Of a stretch of DNA of 64,000 nucleotides, positions 30,353-41,120 are shown piece after piece. The notes beneath the pieces are model-generated. The model had not been told where the DNA came from. It searched no databases and was given only the letters and a program-made list of their open reading frames with translations. The stretch's first letter is position 1. Each line of letters begins with the position of its first letter. The stretch lies in NCBI GenBank assembly GCA_947498785.1, contig CANMLS010000026.1, positions 16,761-80,760 on the forward strand, in the 5' to 3' direction. The stretch comes from an uncultured Aquimarina sp. (GTDB taxonomy: Bacteria; Bacteroidota; Bacteroidia; Flavobacteriales; Flavobacteriaceae). The translations under genes and the position numbers were made by a program.

Positions 30353-31327
30353 CTAAAACATCAATGTTTCCAAATTTCTTGATCCTGTTTTGTATTCTTC
30401 TTGTAGCTTTTCTATCATAATGCTTGTAATGGATTCAAGATCATATTCTGGTTTCCAATCCCAATCTTTTCTAGCAATAGAATCATCTATTACTTTTGGC
30501 CACCTAGAAGCAATTTCTTGCCTAAAATCTGGCTCGTAAGAGATTTTAAAATCAGGATATAATTTATGAATTTCTAACGCTACTTCGGCAGGAGAAAAAC
30601 TAATTCCTGCTATATTATAAGAAGTACGGATAGTAATATCATCTTTAGGAGCATCCATTAATTCTAAAGTAGCACGTATAACATCATCCATAAAAATCAT
30701 CGGGAGTGTCGCATCTTCTTTCAAGAAGCACTTAAATTCTTTTTTAAGCACCGCTTTATGGTAAATATCAACTGCATAATCTGTTGTACCTCCACCAGGT
30801 AATGATTGATATCCAATCACACCAGGATAACGAATTGATCTAACATCCAATCCATATCTCATAAAATAATATTGTGCCCAATTTTCTCCTGCAGCTTTAC
30901 TAATACCGTACACAGTAGCTGGATCTAGATAAGCATTATTGGGAGTATTATCAAGAGGAGCACCCTCACCAAATACAGCAATAGAACTAGGAAAAAAAAC
31001 CTTATCTATTTTATGGTGCCTAGAAACCTCCAGAACATTAAATAAAGTCTTCATATTAATATCCCAGGTTACTAATGGAGTCTGCTCTCCTCTAGCTGAT
31101 AGAATAGCTGCAAGGTGGTATATCTGCGTTACGTTATACTGAGTCACTACATCATGAATCCTATTCATATCAGTTGCATCGATTATTTCAAAAATACCTT
31201 CATATCCTTCTCTAAATCTCAAATCAGAAGCAATTACATTATTGTTCCCAAATTTATGCTTCAATGATTCTGTTAGAACAGATCCTAATTGACCATTTGC
31301 TCCTATTACCAAAATAACTGTTTCCAT
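30353..31327 (-). CDS. SDR-type L-threonine 3-dehydrogenase / NAD-dependent epimerase family
   Basis: IGANGQLGSVLTESL, PSSIAVFG, YGISKAAGENWAQYY; adjacent to kbl. Confidence 0.88.
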   Translation of the reverse strand: METVILVIGANGQLGSVLTESLKHKFGNNNVIASDLRFREGYEGIFEIIDATDMNRIHDVVTQYNVTQIYHLAAILSARGEQTPLVTWDINMKTLFNVLEVSRHHKIDKVFFPSSIAVFGEGAPLDNTPNNAYLDPATVYGISKAAGENWAQYYFMRYGLDVRSIRYPGVIGYQSLPGGGTTDYAVDIYHKAVLKKEFKCFLKEDATLPMIFMDDVIRATLELMDAPKDDITIRTSYNIAGISFSPAEVALEIHKLYPDFKISYEPDFRQEIASRWPKVIDDSIARKDWDWKPEYDLESITSIMIEKLQEEYKTGSRNLETLMF

Positions 31328-31511
31328 AGTATCTTAAAATTTTAACATCTTTAAGTGTTATTTCCTTACCAAAATACAAAACATAGTTTTTATATCCACA
31401 AAAAAAACAATAATTAAACAATAATTACTTTGAATTGTAATTTTTTTAGATATATTTACTTTTACATATATTTAAATTCAAGTTTTAAAGTAATTTTTTT
31501 TAAACCTAACA

Positions 31512-31973
31512 ATGGAACAATTAGATCATACCGACGTTACTATCCTTAGAATTTTACAAGAAGATGCTAAAAAAACAGCAAAAGAAATTGCCAAAATCCT
31601 TAATCTTACACCATCCCCTATATATGAAAGAATCAGAAGACTTGAGAAGCAAGGGTTTATAAAAAAGTATGTTGCTATCTTGGATAAAAAACTGATAGAT
31701 CGATCTATCACTACAATTTGTCAAGTTTCTATGCGATATCATAACGAAGCGTTTATAGAAAATTTTGAAAAGCAAATTCAAAACTTACAAGAAGTACAAG
31801 AATGTTACCATATGGCAGGTCAGGTAGATTTTATTCTAAAAATCCATACTAAAAGCCTAGAAGAATACCATGATTTCATAAAAACCAAATTGTCAAAAAT
31901 TGAAAATATTGGTATATTAAACAGCACTTTTGTGCTTAAAGAGATCAAACACACTTCAGAGTTTTATATTTGA
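31512..31973 (+). CDS. Lrp/AsnC family transcriptional regulator
   Basis: LDHTDVTILRILQEDAKKTAKEIAKILNLTPSPIYERIRRLEKQGFIKKYVAILD. Confidence 0.94.
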   Translation: MEQLDHTDVTILRILQEDAKKTAKEIAKILNLTPSPIYERIRRLEKQGFIKKYVAILDKKLIDRSITTICQVSMRYHNEAFIENFEKQIQNLQEVQECYHMAGQVDFILKIHTKSLEEYHDFIKTKLSKIENIGILNSTFVLKEIKHTSEFYI

Positions 31974-33269
31974 TAGGTATTTCTTTAACCAAAATGCAGA
32001 TTTTTTCATTTTGCGTTGCATGGTTTTTCTATTGAAGCTTATAATACCAAATTTTGGAATAAAGCCTTCTGCCCATTCAAAATTATCTACAAGTGTCCAA
32101 AGCAAAATACCTTTAAGGTTTATTCCTTTTTTTAGGACTATCTTCATCCCATCTACTACACTTTGATAATATTCTATTCGTGCGTTGTCATCCTCTTTTT
32201 CTGACAAGGCCATTCCGCACTCCGATAACCATAGTGGTTTTTTGGGATCATATGAAGAAAATCGTTCTAAGAAATATTGTGTTCCTTGAGGATAAGTTTC
32301 CCATCCCATTATAGATACCGGAATTTTTCTTTTTTTTGGTTTTATGGGCAACGCTCCCATATACGGAATATACCAAGCTGCTTTAATCACTTCTCGAGTA
32401 TAAGTCTGGATACCCCAAAAATCGAAATCAGTTTTAAGCGCTTCAATATCTCCGATTTTATAATATCTCGAAATGCGTTTTAAAATAGGTAAATCATCAT
32501 CAGGATATCCTAACCCCAAATGAGGTTCTATAAACAAACGATTCATCAGTGTATCAATTCTATTGGCCGCTTTACGATCTGCTGATGTATTTCTATACGG
32601 TTCTATTTTAGTACAACTTACTGCTGTACCTACCTGAAGACCTTCTTTTTTCTTTAATATTCTGAATCCTTCTGCTTGAGCTAACAAAAGATGATGTGTG
32701 CTCGAAATAAAATTTCGAATTCCTCTTTTACCTGGAGCGTGTACACCAAGAAAATAACCCCCTCCCAAACATACTATTCCCTCATTAATCAATATCCAAT
32801 ATTTAACACGATCAGAAAAATGATCTCTCAATACTTGCACATAATCCTTATACCAATCAACAATTTCTCTATTTGTCCACCCTCCTTTATCTTCAAGTTT
32901 TTGGGGCAAATCCCAATGATAGGTTGTAATCCATGGTTCTATACCTACCAATAGACAATAATCAATTACTTCGTTATAAAATTCGATTCCTTTTTGATTG
33001 ACCATCCCTGTACCTTCGGGCAATATTCTTGGCCAGGAGATAGAAAAACGAAAAATCTTTAGTCCGATATCTATTGCTAGGTCTATATCTTCCTTAAATC
33101 TATGATAAAAATCTGTTGCCTCTTTAATGTTAGAACCATCTTTGATCTTATGAGGTTTTTGAGTAAATGTATCCCAGATAGAAAGACCTTTGCCGTCTTT
33201 ATCATAAGCGCCTTCTGTTTGAGCAGCTGCAATGGTTACTCCCCATTCAAGATGCCTAAATTCATTCAT
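31956..33269 (-). CDS. Glycoside hydrolase family 1 (beta-glucosidase)
   Basis: WGVTIAAAQTEGAYDKDGKGLSIWDTF, NEG acid/base region, PLWLSECGMA nucleophile region. Confidence 0.92.
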   Translation of the reverse strand: MNEFRHLEWGVTIAAAQTEGAYDKDGKGLSIWDTFTQKPHKIKDGSNIKEATDFYHRFKEDIDLAIDIGLKIFRFSISWPRILPEGTGMVNQKGIEFYNEVIDYCLLVGIEPWITTYHWDLPQKLEDKGGWTNREIVDWYKDYVQVLRDHFSDRVKYWILINEGIVCLGGGYFLGVHAPGKRGIRNFISSTHHLLLAQAEGFRILKKKEGLQVGTAVSCTKIEPYRNTSADRKAANRIDTLMNRLFIEPHLGLGYPDDDLPILKRISRYYKIGDIEALKTDFDFWGIQTYTREVIKAAWYIPYMGALPIKPKKRKIPVSIMGWETYPQGTQYFLERFSSYDPKKPLWLSECGMALSEKEDDNARIEYYQSVVDGMKIVLKKGINLKGILLWTLVDNFEWAEGFIPKFGIISFNRKTMQRKMKKSAFWLKKYLSNIKL

Positions 33270-33586
33270 TTTTTATAAAAATTCCAGAAAACAAAACACG
33301 GTGCATACTACTATCTGAATATTTCTTTTTTAAGGAAAGGAAATATTATAGAGAAAATAATACGCTGAACTAAGTAAACCAGCCTATTAAAAAAACTACG
33401 GATTATTTTTTTGATCTTATACAATAACATACTGAAAATCTTTGTTTTATAAAAATAACGCATTAAGCATCAGATCATTTTACGTTAACGTTATCTTAGT
33501 GTTAAGATCATTTTTTATCAGTTTATCATACAATAAATATTGAATTATGTACTTTTGAATGTAAGTAGATTTTATAAATATTCTAT

Positions 33587-34483
33587 ATGTCAATTTCTGT
33601 ATCCAATATCTCCAAACTTTATAACGATCAAAAAGCATTAAACAATATTTCTTTTGAAATAAAAGAAGGGGAAATTGTTGGCTTTTTAGGCCCTAACGGG
33701 GCAGGAAAATCTACTATGATGAAGATTCTAACCACATATCTTGATCCTTCTGAAGGTTCAGCTATAGTAAACAATTTTGATATTCATTCTCAATCCATAG
33801 ATGTGCAACGAAGCATTGGTTATCTCCCAGAACACAATCCTTTATATTTGGAAATGTATGTTAGAGAATACCTTATATTTAATGCAAGAGTTTATAAAAT
33901 TTCTAAATCGAGAATTGAAGAAGTGATTAAATTAACAGGTTTAACTCCTGAAGCTAATAAAAAGATTGATCAGCTTTCTAAAGGATATCGCCAACGTGTA
34001 GGTTTAGCTTGTGCTCTTCTTCATGACCCTCAGGTATTGATTCTTGATGAACCTACAACTGGTTTGGATCCAAATCAATTAGTCGAAATTAGAGAACTCA
34101 TAAAATCCATTGGTGCTGCAAAAACTGTATTCTTATCTACTCATATTATGCAAGAGGTTGAGGCTATGTGTGACCGAGTCATTATTATCAATAAAGGAGA
34201 AGTCGTCGCTGACAAAAATCTTGATGAAATATCGGATGAAACTCACCAAATTATAGAGGTAGAGTTTGATTATCGTATAGAAGAAGCATTTTTATCAAAG
34301 TTACCAAATGTCTCTGAAGTAAAAAACATTCATGGTTTTTCTTATCAAATCACTTTTGATACCAAAAAGGATATGCGCCCTACTGTTTTTGATTTTGCTC
34401 ATGACAACAAATTGAAAATATTACAACTATCAAGAAAGAACAAAAATCTAGAAAGTCTTTTTAGAGAATTAACCAATTCTTAA
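33587..34483 (+). CDS. gldA: Gliding motility-associated ABC transporter ATP-binding subunit GldA
   Basis: GPNGAGKSTMMK, LSKGYRQRVGLACALLHDPQVLILDEPTTGLDPNQ; full-length match to GldA pattern. Confidence 0.9.
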   Translation: MSISVSNISKLYNDQKALNNISFEIKEGEIVGFLGPNGAGKSTMMKILTTYLDPSEGSAIVNNFDIHSQSIDVQRSIGYLPEHNPLYLEMYVREYLIFNARVYKISKSRIEEVIKLTGLTPEANKKIDQLSKGYRQRVGLACALLHDPQVLILDEPTTGLDPNQLVEIRELIKSIGAAKTVFLSTHIMQEVEAMCDRVIIINKGEVVADKNLDEISDETHQIIEVEFDYRIEEAFLSKLPNVSEVKNIHGFSYQITFDTKKDMRPTVFDFAHDNKLKILQLSRKNKNLESLFRELTNS

Positions 34484-34497
34484 AAAAATTGTAGAAA

Positions 34498-34908
34498 TTA
34501 AATCAGTTTCGTTTTCTCTATATCGCATAAAATTTCTTTAAGTTTTTCAACAGAAATTGGCTTAACAATATAGTCACTTACACTTTCATAGGATTTAGCT
34601 CTAAGAATATCTTCTGGGTCTACAGAGGAAGAAACTACATAAATGATAATTTTCTTTACACAAGGAACCTTTATAAACTCTTCCAAAAATTGTAGACCGT
34701 CAAGAACTGGCATATTCAAATCCAACAAAATAACATCAGGTAATTTTTCATTTGCCGATATAATGGCTTTCAGATTGTTTAATGCTTCTTCTCCATTACG
34801 AAAAACCATAAAACCATTACAAAAATCAACAAGTTCCATTATTTTTTTTATGCCAAATACAAAAATTGGATCATCATCAATAATACAAGCTATATCAATT
34901 TTTTTCAT
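34498..34908 (-). CDS. CheY-like response regulator (REC only)
   Basis: IDDDPIFVFGIKK, DVILLDLNMPVLDGLQFL, VSSSVDPED; overlaps kinase stop. Confidence 0.92.
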   Translation of the reverse strand: MKKIDIACIIDDDPIFVFGIKKIMELVDFCNGFMVFRNGEEALNNLKAIISANEKLPDVILLDLNMPVLDGLQFLEEFIKVPCVKKIIIYVVSSSVDPEDILRAKSYESVSDYIVKPISVEKLKEILCDIEKTKLI

Positions 34909-37624
34909 GCTTCATGTATATTTTAAATATTGTTCCTTTATTTACTGTACTTTCAACTTCAATTTTACCTCCCATTGCTTCAACTTGGTTTTTTGTTATA
35001 AACAATCCTATCCCTCTAGCTTCTTTATTGTTATGAAAAGTCTTGTACATCCCAAAAAGCTTAGCTTGATGCTTTTTTAAATCAATGCCTAATCCATTAT
35101 CCTCAATACTCAACACTACAAAATCACCCTCTATTTTGGTACTTAAGGTTACATAACTATCTCGTTCATTAGAACTATATTTTATTCCGTTTGTAATAAA
35201 GTTAAGCAGAATGCTATCCAAATAAGCAGGAATTCCCATGATCCCAATATTTGGTTCAGAAATATTATTAATAACTACGTTTGTTTCTATCGCGATGGCA
35301 GAAATACTCTCTATTGATTTATTAATTGATTCGTGCAAGTTTAATCCAGTTAAGTTTTCATCTACCGATGTATTCATTAACACTACTTCATTTAAATGTA
35401 CGATAGTTTCGGTAAGGTTGTCTGATGCTGTTTTAAAAAGTTTTATAATCTCGTTATCTTCTAGTTCAGAATTCTCCTGAATCAACAAATCTAATAGCAT
35501 TTGGAAATTCCCCGAATGTGATTTTAAATTATGAGAAACTATATGCGCAAAATTTCTCAATCTTTTATTTTGATCTTCTGCAACAGATAACCATGATTTT
35601 AAATCTTGTTCTACTTTCTTAATCTCACTTATATCTACTGCTACCCCCAGATAACCAATAATTTTATTATTTTCTTTAATTGCTGATATCGTTAATTGAA
35701 CAGGAAAAAATGTACCGTCTTTTCTTACATGAGTCCATTCTCTAGTATTATATCCCTCTTCTCCTAGCTCTGCTGTAAAAGCTTCTAGCCATCTAATTTC
35801 CCTATTAAATATTAATGATAACTCTTCTTTTCTTTTTTCAATTTCTTCCTTTGGATATAGTATTATGGCATGTTTTTTAAACATTACTTCTTTCTTACTA
35901 TATCCTAATAAATTCTCTGCCCCTCTATTGAAAGTCGTAATCAAACCTTCTTGATCTGTACCAATAATACTTACCTGAGTAATATCGTCGATTATATTTT
36001 CTAGTTTAACAATAGCCTCATTGAGTTTTCTCCTTGCAAAAATTCTATGGCTAACATCTACAACTTGTCCTACAAAGTATGCAGGCTCATTATGTTCATT
36101 TTTAATAACTGATACCGAAAGATTTACATATATAATGTCTCCATTTTTACGAAAACATCTTTCTTCCATATTGGCATTCAATGTTTCTCCTTTAAATAAT
36201 TTCTCCAACCATACGCTTTTATCTATCAGGTCATCAGGATGAATAATATCTTTAAAGGATAATTTGAGCAATTCCTGATCAGTATATCCAAGGGTTTCGC
36301 ATAATTTATCATTTACCTTTGTAAAATACCCTTTTTTATCTACCATAACCATTCCTATTGCTGCATTTTCGAAGTTTCTCCTGAAAATATCTTCGCTAAT
36401 ACGCAGACGCATTTCTGCCTCTTTGGTTCTTGTAATATCGGCTGTATGCATCAAAATTCCACCTATTTTATTTTCATCGGTGTACCAAGGTCGTATTTCC
36501 AACGTGAGCCATTGCACAGTCCCATCTAATCTTTTAAAGCGACTTTCGTCACTTTTAAACACCCTTCCTTCTAGGCATTTTTTATGGTCAACTTTCCATT
36601 CATCGCTAATTTCTGGAAAGACTTCATAGTGTGACTTACCTATTATGTTACTATGCTTAATGTTATAATCTCGATACCATTTTTGAGAAGCTGCCAAATA
36701 CTTCATATCCTTATCAAACATGGCTATTGCACTTGGCGCTTGTTTTATAAACAATTTATTTTTTTCCAGATCCTTCTTACTTTTGGTAATTTCCTGATGT
36801 GAACCGATCATCCATTCTGGGTTTCCGTCAGTATCCCAACTCACTACTTTTCCTTTATCCAAAACCCAAATCCACTCTCCGTTTTTATGTTTCATGCGAG
36901 CTTCACACTCATAGACTGGTGATTTTCCGGCAAAATGATCTTGTAGAAGTTGGTTTGATTTTTTCAGGTCATCAATATGTGATAATTTTAACCATGTATC
37001 GATTGAAACAGGACTCAATTCTAAAAGAGTATATCCCGAAATATTTGCCCACCTCTCATTAAAAATTGTTTCTCCTGTTTTTATATTCCATTCCCAAGTT
37101 CCAAGATGTGTGCCTTCAATGATATGCTCATAACGATCTACCTGTCGTTGTAATCTTATTTCTGTTTTTTTTAATTTAGTAATATCAGAATGTGCTCCTA
37201 GCATACGCACTGGTTTCCCAGTATCATCTCTAATTACCATTCCTCTACACTGGATCCAAACTGTATGTCCTAATTTGTGTTTGTATCGTACAATCTGATC
37301 ATAGGGATGCGAAGAATCTTTACAATGTTTTGCAAAATTACTGAACACCAATTTTAAATCTTCTTTATTAATAATGTCCTGCCATGAAGATACGTTATGA
37401 GGCATTTCATTGGGATCATACCCTAACGTTGTCCAAAACTTAGGATTCATCCATTCATTTTCTGGGGCATCTAAATCCCAGAACCAAAGCCCATCAAGTC
37501 CTGCTTCTTGAATAAAATCAAAAATAGAATCATCTCTTTTTAAAAGAGAGTATAATTCTTTCTTAAGATAATTATCATCAATATTGTTAATGCTGTGTGC
37601 GCTATCAGGCTTGTTTTCAATCAT
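34895..37624 (-). CDS. Multi-PAS sensor histidine kinase
   Basis: Several PAS/PAC repeats, NFAHIVSHNLKSHSGNF HisKA H-box, ILLNFITNGIKYSS N-box, GLGIDLKKH. Confidence 0.92.
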   Translation of the reverse strand: MIENKPDSAHSINNIDDNYLKKELYSLLKRDDSIFDFIQEAGLDGLWFWDLDAPENEWMNPKFWTTLGYDPNEMPHNVSSWQDIINKEDLKLVFSNFAKHCKDSSHPYDQIVRYKHKLGHTVWIQCRGMVIRDDTGKPVRMLGAHSDITKLKKTEIRLQRQVDRYEHIIEGTHLGTWEWNIKTGETIFNERWANISGYTLLELSPVSIDTWLKLSHIDDLKKSNQLLQDHFAGKSPVYECEARMKHKNGEWIWVLDKGKVVSWDTDGNPEWMIGSHQEITKSKKDLEKNKLFIKQAPSAIAMFDKDMKYLAASQKWYRDYNIKHSNIIGKSHYEVFPEISDEWKVDHKKCLEGRVFKSDESRFKRLDGTVQWLTLEIRPWYTDENKIGGILMHTADITRTKEAEMRLRISEDIFRRNFENAAIGMVMVDKKGYFTKVNDKLCETLGYTDQELLKLSFKDIIHPDDLIDKSVWLEKLFKGETLNANMEERCFRKNGDIIYVNLSVSVIKNEHNEPAYFVGQVVDVSHRIFARRKLNEAIVKLENIIDDITQVSIIGTDQEGLITTFNRGAENLLGYSKKEVMFKKHAIILYPKEEIEKRKEELSLIFNREIRWLEAFTAELGEEGYNTREWTHVRKDGTFFPVQLTISAIKENNKIIGYLGVAVDISEIKKVEQDLKSWLSVAEDQNKRLRNFAHIVSHNLKSHSGNFQMLLDLLIQENSELEDNEIIKLFKTASDNLTETIVHLNEVVLMNTSVDENLTGLNLHESINKSIESISAIAIETNVVINNISEPNIGIMGIPAYLDSILLNFITNGIKYSSNERDSYVTLSTKIEGDFVVLSIEDNGLGIDLKKHQAKLFGMYKTFHNNKEARGIGLFITKNQVEAMGGKIEVESTVNKGTIFKIYMKHEKN

Positions 37625-37914
37625 TTTTGAATATAAGCTTTGGAATAAAAATTTGGTGTCTTATAAAGTTAGCTATTAATTTCTATTACCCACAACTCAA
37701 ATTCCACAAACCTTTTGAGGTAATACCTTTGTTTTCAATGCATTACATTTTATTAAAAACAAAATTATAAAAACCCGATTTTTAAACACCAAAAAAGAAA
37801 CAATCTATCAAAATTTAATTTGCTAATTAAATTAAACAAAGAAATCACATGACATTTTTTTGTATAAAAAAGAGGAAATTCCCCATTAATTTGCAATAAA
37901 ATATTTCATTCATA

Positions 37915-38658
37915 TTATTGAAATATCAATTTCCCAGTAAAAAATGTTGAAACCTCTACGATCATAGGACGATTTACCGAAATTACATCTCCTGTGCTTC
38001 GGATTTCTCCTCGAATAGATTCTTGAGGATTTATAATCATTTTATTTGTTCCTCTATGAAAAATCTGAACATTTTCTGCTATTAAATCAGCTCCTTCAAA
38101 CCTTCCTGTGCCAGAGAAAAGACCTATGGTCAAGTTCTCAACCTTTCCAGAAATAAAAAACGAAGCTATATTATTTCCTACGACACCAATACTTTCACAA
38201 TCCACCTGCAAGTTAAATATTCCTGTAGTGGTTTCTGTTTCTCCTATAAAATCCTCAGATAATAATTTAAGCGAAGGATATGTTAATATCCCATCTGAAG
38301 AAATATCAAATTGGGTTCCGCTTCTGATTTCGGTTATATCAGGAGCTGTAACAAAAATTTTGGTCTGATTAAGATCTCTAAAAAAAGCACAATCATTAGT
38401 ATTACTTAGTATTAGACGATCATCTTCTACCACAGCAGAGACTTCCTCTATTAGATTGTCTCCAGTTTCAATCACAACAGAAGTAGTTTCTCCTTCTTTA
38501 ATGATAAGCTCTACGTTTGGGTTTACCAAAATTTTGGTAAAATCAGGTGTCTCAATTTCTTTTGTAATAATAGCTCCTGTACGTTGAAAACAATCCGAAG
38601 CTTTTTCAGAATCACAACCGAGAAACAATAATCCAAATATTAAAATAAATCTATTCAC
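37915..38658 (-). CDS. Lipoprotein with head GIN/DUF2807-like domain
   Basis: MNRFILIFGLLFLGCDSEK lipobox; PDFTKILVNPNVELIIKEGETTSVVIETGDNLIEEVSAVVEDDRLILSN. Confidence 0.8.
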   Translation of the reverse strand: MNRFILIFGLLFLGCDSEKASDCFQRTGAIITKEIETPDFTKILVNPNVELIIKEGETTSVVIETGDNLIEEVSAVVEDDRLILSNTNDCAFFRDLNQTKIFVTAPDITEIRSGTQFDISSDGILTYPSLKLLSEDFIGETETTTGIFNLQVDCESIGVVGNNIASFFISGKVENLTIGLFSGTGRFEGADLIAENVQIFHRGTNKMIINPQESIRGEIRSTGDVISVNRPMIVEVSTFFTGKLIFQ

Positions 38659-38737
38659 ATCTTATCTTTAAACAAACTTCAACATTTTATAATCGAAATT
38701 CTAATTGCTAAAAAACTATACTCCCAATAACATATAC

Positions 38738-39835
38738 CTATAATCTATATCCTATCGAAAACTCCATGGCTTCTGCCTTTGCTGCATGAGACCTAACGGT
38801 AAGTGAACCAAATATATTTTTAGTAAAATAATATCGAAGTCCAGCTCTAAGATATGTTTGTCCTTCAAAATCGTATGGGTAATAAAAATAATAACCAAAC
38901 TGAGTTATCAAAGAAGTTTTGCCTACATTCAATTCGTGCCCCAAAAACACCCCTGCTCGTTTAGCATCTTCATTTCCTGTTGTTCCATCATTAAAATCTC
39001 CACTTGCTCTAAAATCTATATATCGTTCTAAGGCTTTAGAAAAAAACACTTCGGCTCCTGCCTGAATAGTACTTTTCTTATTCAACCTCTTATCTGCAAA
39101 AGCGGCAAAAGTATAAAACGGAAATCTCCCTGAACCAACGACATCACTTTCGTTGATTCCTGTTCTAAAAACAAATCCATAACTAATCGGTTCTCCTCCT
39201 TTTAAAAGACCTTTTTCTTTTTCTATATATTCTGGAGAATCCTGATCAAATGTATACGTAACTCCTGCATTTAAAAACAATGTATTTGTACTCTTATTAG
39301 GCGCTTTAGAATTACCATTAGAATAATGAACAACACCTAGTCCTGCCTGAATTCCCAACCCTTTAAATATATCTGCTTTTTTAAAATTTAATAGTGCATA
39401 TGATCCACTCACCAAATGTGTACCATATGCTACATTTCTAAAATTATTATCCTCATCATAAGGAGTTGTATTATAAGACACCCCTTGCGCTATTCTAAAC
39501 ATTAAAAGACGATTAAAAAAATAAAAATTATAATGCAAAAACACCCCATAATGCTCCCCTAAGTATTTGTTATCCAAATTTTGATATAAAAATGAGATTC
39601 CATAATCTGGAGTATTATATAATCGTTGCCATACTTTATCTCCAAAAGTTTTACGCTGAAAAGAAAGAATCAAACCAGACGGATGGCCTGTTATCAAATG
39701 AGAAATATCCGGATTATGCTTTAGGATAGAGCCATAAAAATTATTTACGTCCAATGTATAGTTAGCTTTTGATTCAACCTGAGCATACAGCCCAAAATGA
39801 ATAACACCAAATACTAAACAAATCTGTTTTATCAT
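38738..39835 (-). CDS. Acyloxyacyl hydrolase / lipid A deacylase (PagL-like) outer-membrane protein
   Basis: Signal peptide, GLGVVHYSNGNSKAPNKSTNTLFLNAGVTY (HxSN-type motif), beta-barrel terminus. Confidence 0.75.
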   Translation of the reverse strand: MIKQICLVFGVIHFGLYAQVESKANYTLDVNNFYGSILKHNPDISHLITGHPSGLILSFQRKTFGDKVWQRLYNTPDYGISFLYQNLDNKYLGEHYGVFLHYNFYFFNRLLMFRIAQGVSYNTTPYDEDNNFRNVAYGTHLVSGSYALLNFKKADIFKGLGIQAGLGVVHYSNGNSKAPNKSTNTLFLNAGVTYTFDQDSPEYIEKEKGLLKGGEPISYGFVFRTGINESDVVGSGRFPFYTFAAFADKRLNKKSTIQAGAEVFFSKALERYIDFRASGDFNDGTTGNEDAKRAGVFLGHELNVGKTSLITQFGYYFYYPYDFEGQTYLRAGLRYYFTKNIFGSLTVRSHAAKAEAMEFSIGYRL

Positions 39836-40046
39836 CAGGCAAATGTAATAATACCTTTTTAAATAGTTACAGAGGTTTTAAAATAGCTCTTGAAACTATA
39901 AAAAACATCAACTACTATATACGTTCCTGAAAAATAGCTTTTAAAATATTGATATTTGATCAACAACATATCAACCTAACAAGAAGTATAATAGTATTAA
40001 GGGGATTAAAAATACTCTGAAAAACATAACAAGTTTACTCTAAAAC

Positions 40047-41042
40047 TTAGAATACCTCTGCCGCAATCTTCTTGATATTATCTGATTTTCCCATCGAGTA
40101 ATAATGCAATACTGGAACTCCATACTCCATTAATTCTTTGGATTGTTGTATTGCAAATTCTACTCCTACTTCTCTTACTGCTGCATTGTTTTTGCAACTT
40201 TCTATTGCCCTCACAAGTTCGTCTGGCATATCGAGTTTAAAAACCTGAGGTAAAAGTTGCAAATGTCTTTTTACTGCTGCTGGTTTAATACCAGGGATAA
40301 TAGGTACGTCTATTCCTGCCGCTCTTGCTTTTTCTACAAAAGAAAAATATCTTTTATTATCAAAAAACATTTGGGTCACTACATAGTCTGCTCCTGCATC
40401 AACCTTATCTTTCAACCTTCTTATGTCTGAATCCATAGAAGGAGCTTCCATATGCTTTTCTGGGTAACCAGCAACTCCAATACAAAAATTAGATTTATTA
40501 TCAGTTTCTACAACTTCGTGCAAAAATTGTCCTTTGTTCATGTTCACAATCTGAGTAACCAGTTCGTTTGCATAACCATGCCCGCCTTTTGTTGGTTTAA
40601 AATATTTTTCCTCCTTCATCGCATCCCCACGTAACGCCATTATATTATCAATTCCCAAATAATGACAATCAACCAATAAGTATTCTGTTTCTTCTTTGGT
40701 GAATCCACCACATAATACATGCGGAATCGTATCCACATTATATTTATGAGTAATCGAAGCACAGATCCCCACCGTTCCTGGTCGCATTCTTGTTAGTTTT
40801 TTATCTAATAACCCTTCGCGATCAATATATATAAATTCTTCTCTAGAGGTAGTAACATCAATAAAAGGAGGATTAAACTCCATCAACGGATCAATATTAT
40901 TATACAGTTCCTGGATACTTCTTCCTTTTTGTGGTGGTATTAATTCAAAAGAGAATAAAGTTTTACCCTCTGCTTTTTTTATATGATCTGTTACTTTCAT
41001 CTGTTTTAGATTATTTTTAATCGTAGATAGAATTTTGAACAA
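40047..41042 (-). CDS. metF: Methylenetetrahydrofolate reductase (start possibly MKVTDHI)
   Basis: FSFELIPPQKGRSIQELY, DNIMALRGDAM, AGADYVVTQMFFDNKRYF. Confidence 0.94.
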   Translation of the reverse strand: MFKILSTIKNNLKQMKVTDHIKKAEGKTLFSFELIPPQKGRSIQELYNNIDPLMEFNPPFIDVTTSREEFIYIDREGLLDKKLTRMRPGTVGICASITHKYNVDTIPHVLCGGFTKEETEYLLVDCHYLGIDNIMALRGDAMKEEKYFKPTKGGHGYANELVTQIVNMNKGQFLHEVVETDNKSNFCIGVAGYPEKHMEAPSMDSDIRRLKDKVDAGADYVVTQMFFDNKRYFSFVEKARAAGIDVPIIPGIKPAAVKRHLQLLPQVFKLDMPDELVRAIESCKNNAAVREVGVEFAIQQSKELMEYGVPVLHYYSMGKSDNIKKIAAEVF

Positions 41043-41120
41043 TTAATATTCGATATATAACGGTTTTTTAATAGTGTCAGTTTTATCTACTTTTTTTCTG
41101 TTTTTAATTGATTCTTTTTA

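Noticed and set aside
34643-35080. 145-aa plus-strand ORF
   Set aside because: Antisense to the response regulator and kinase genes; no recognisable domain.
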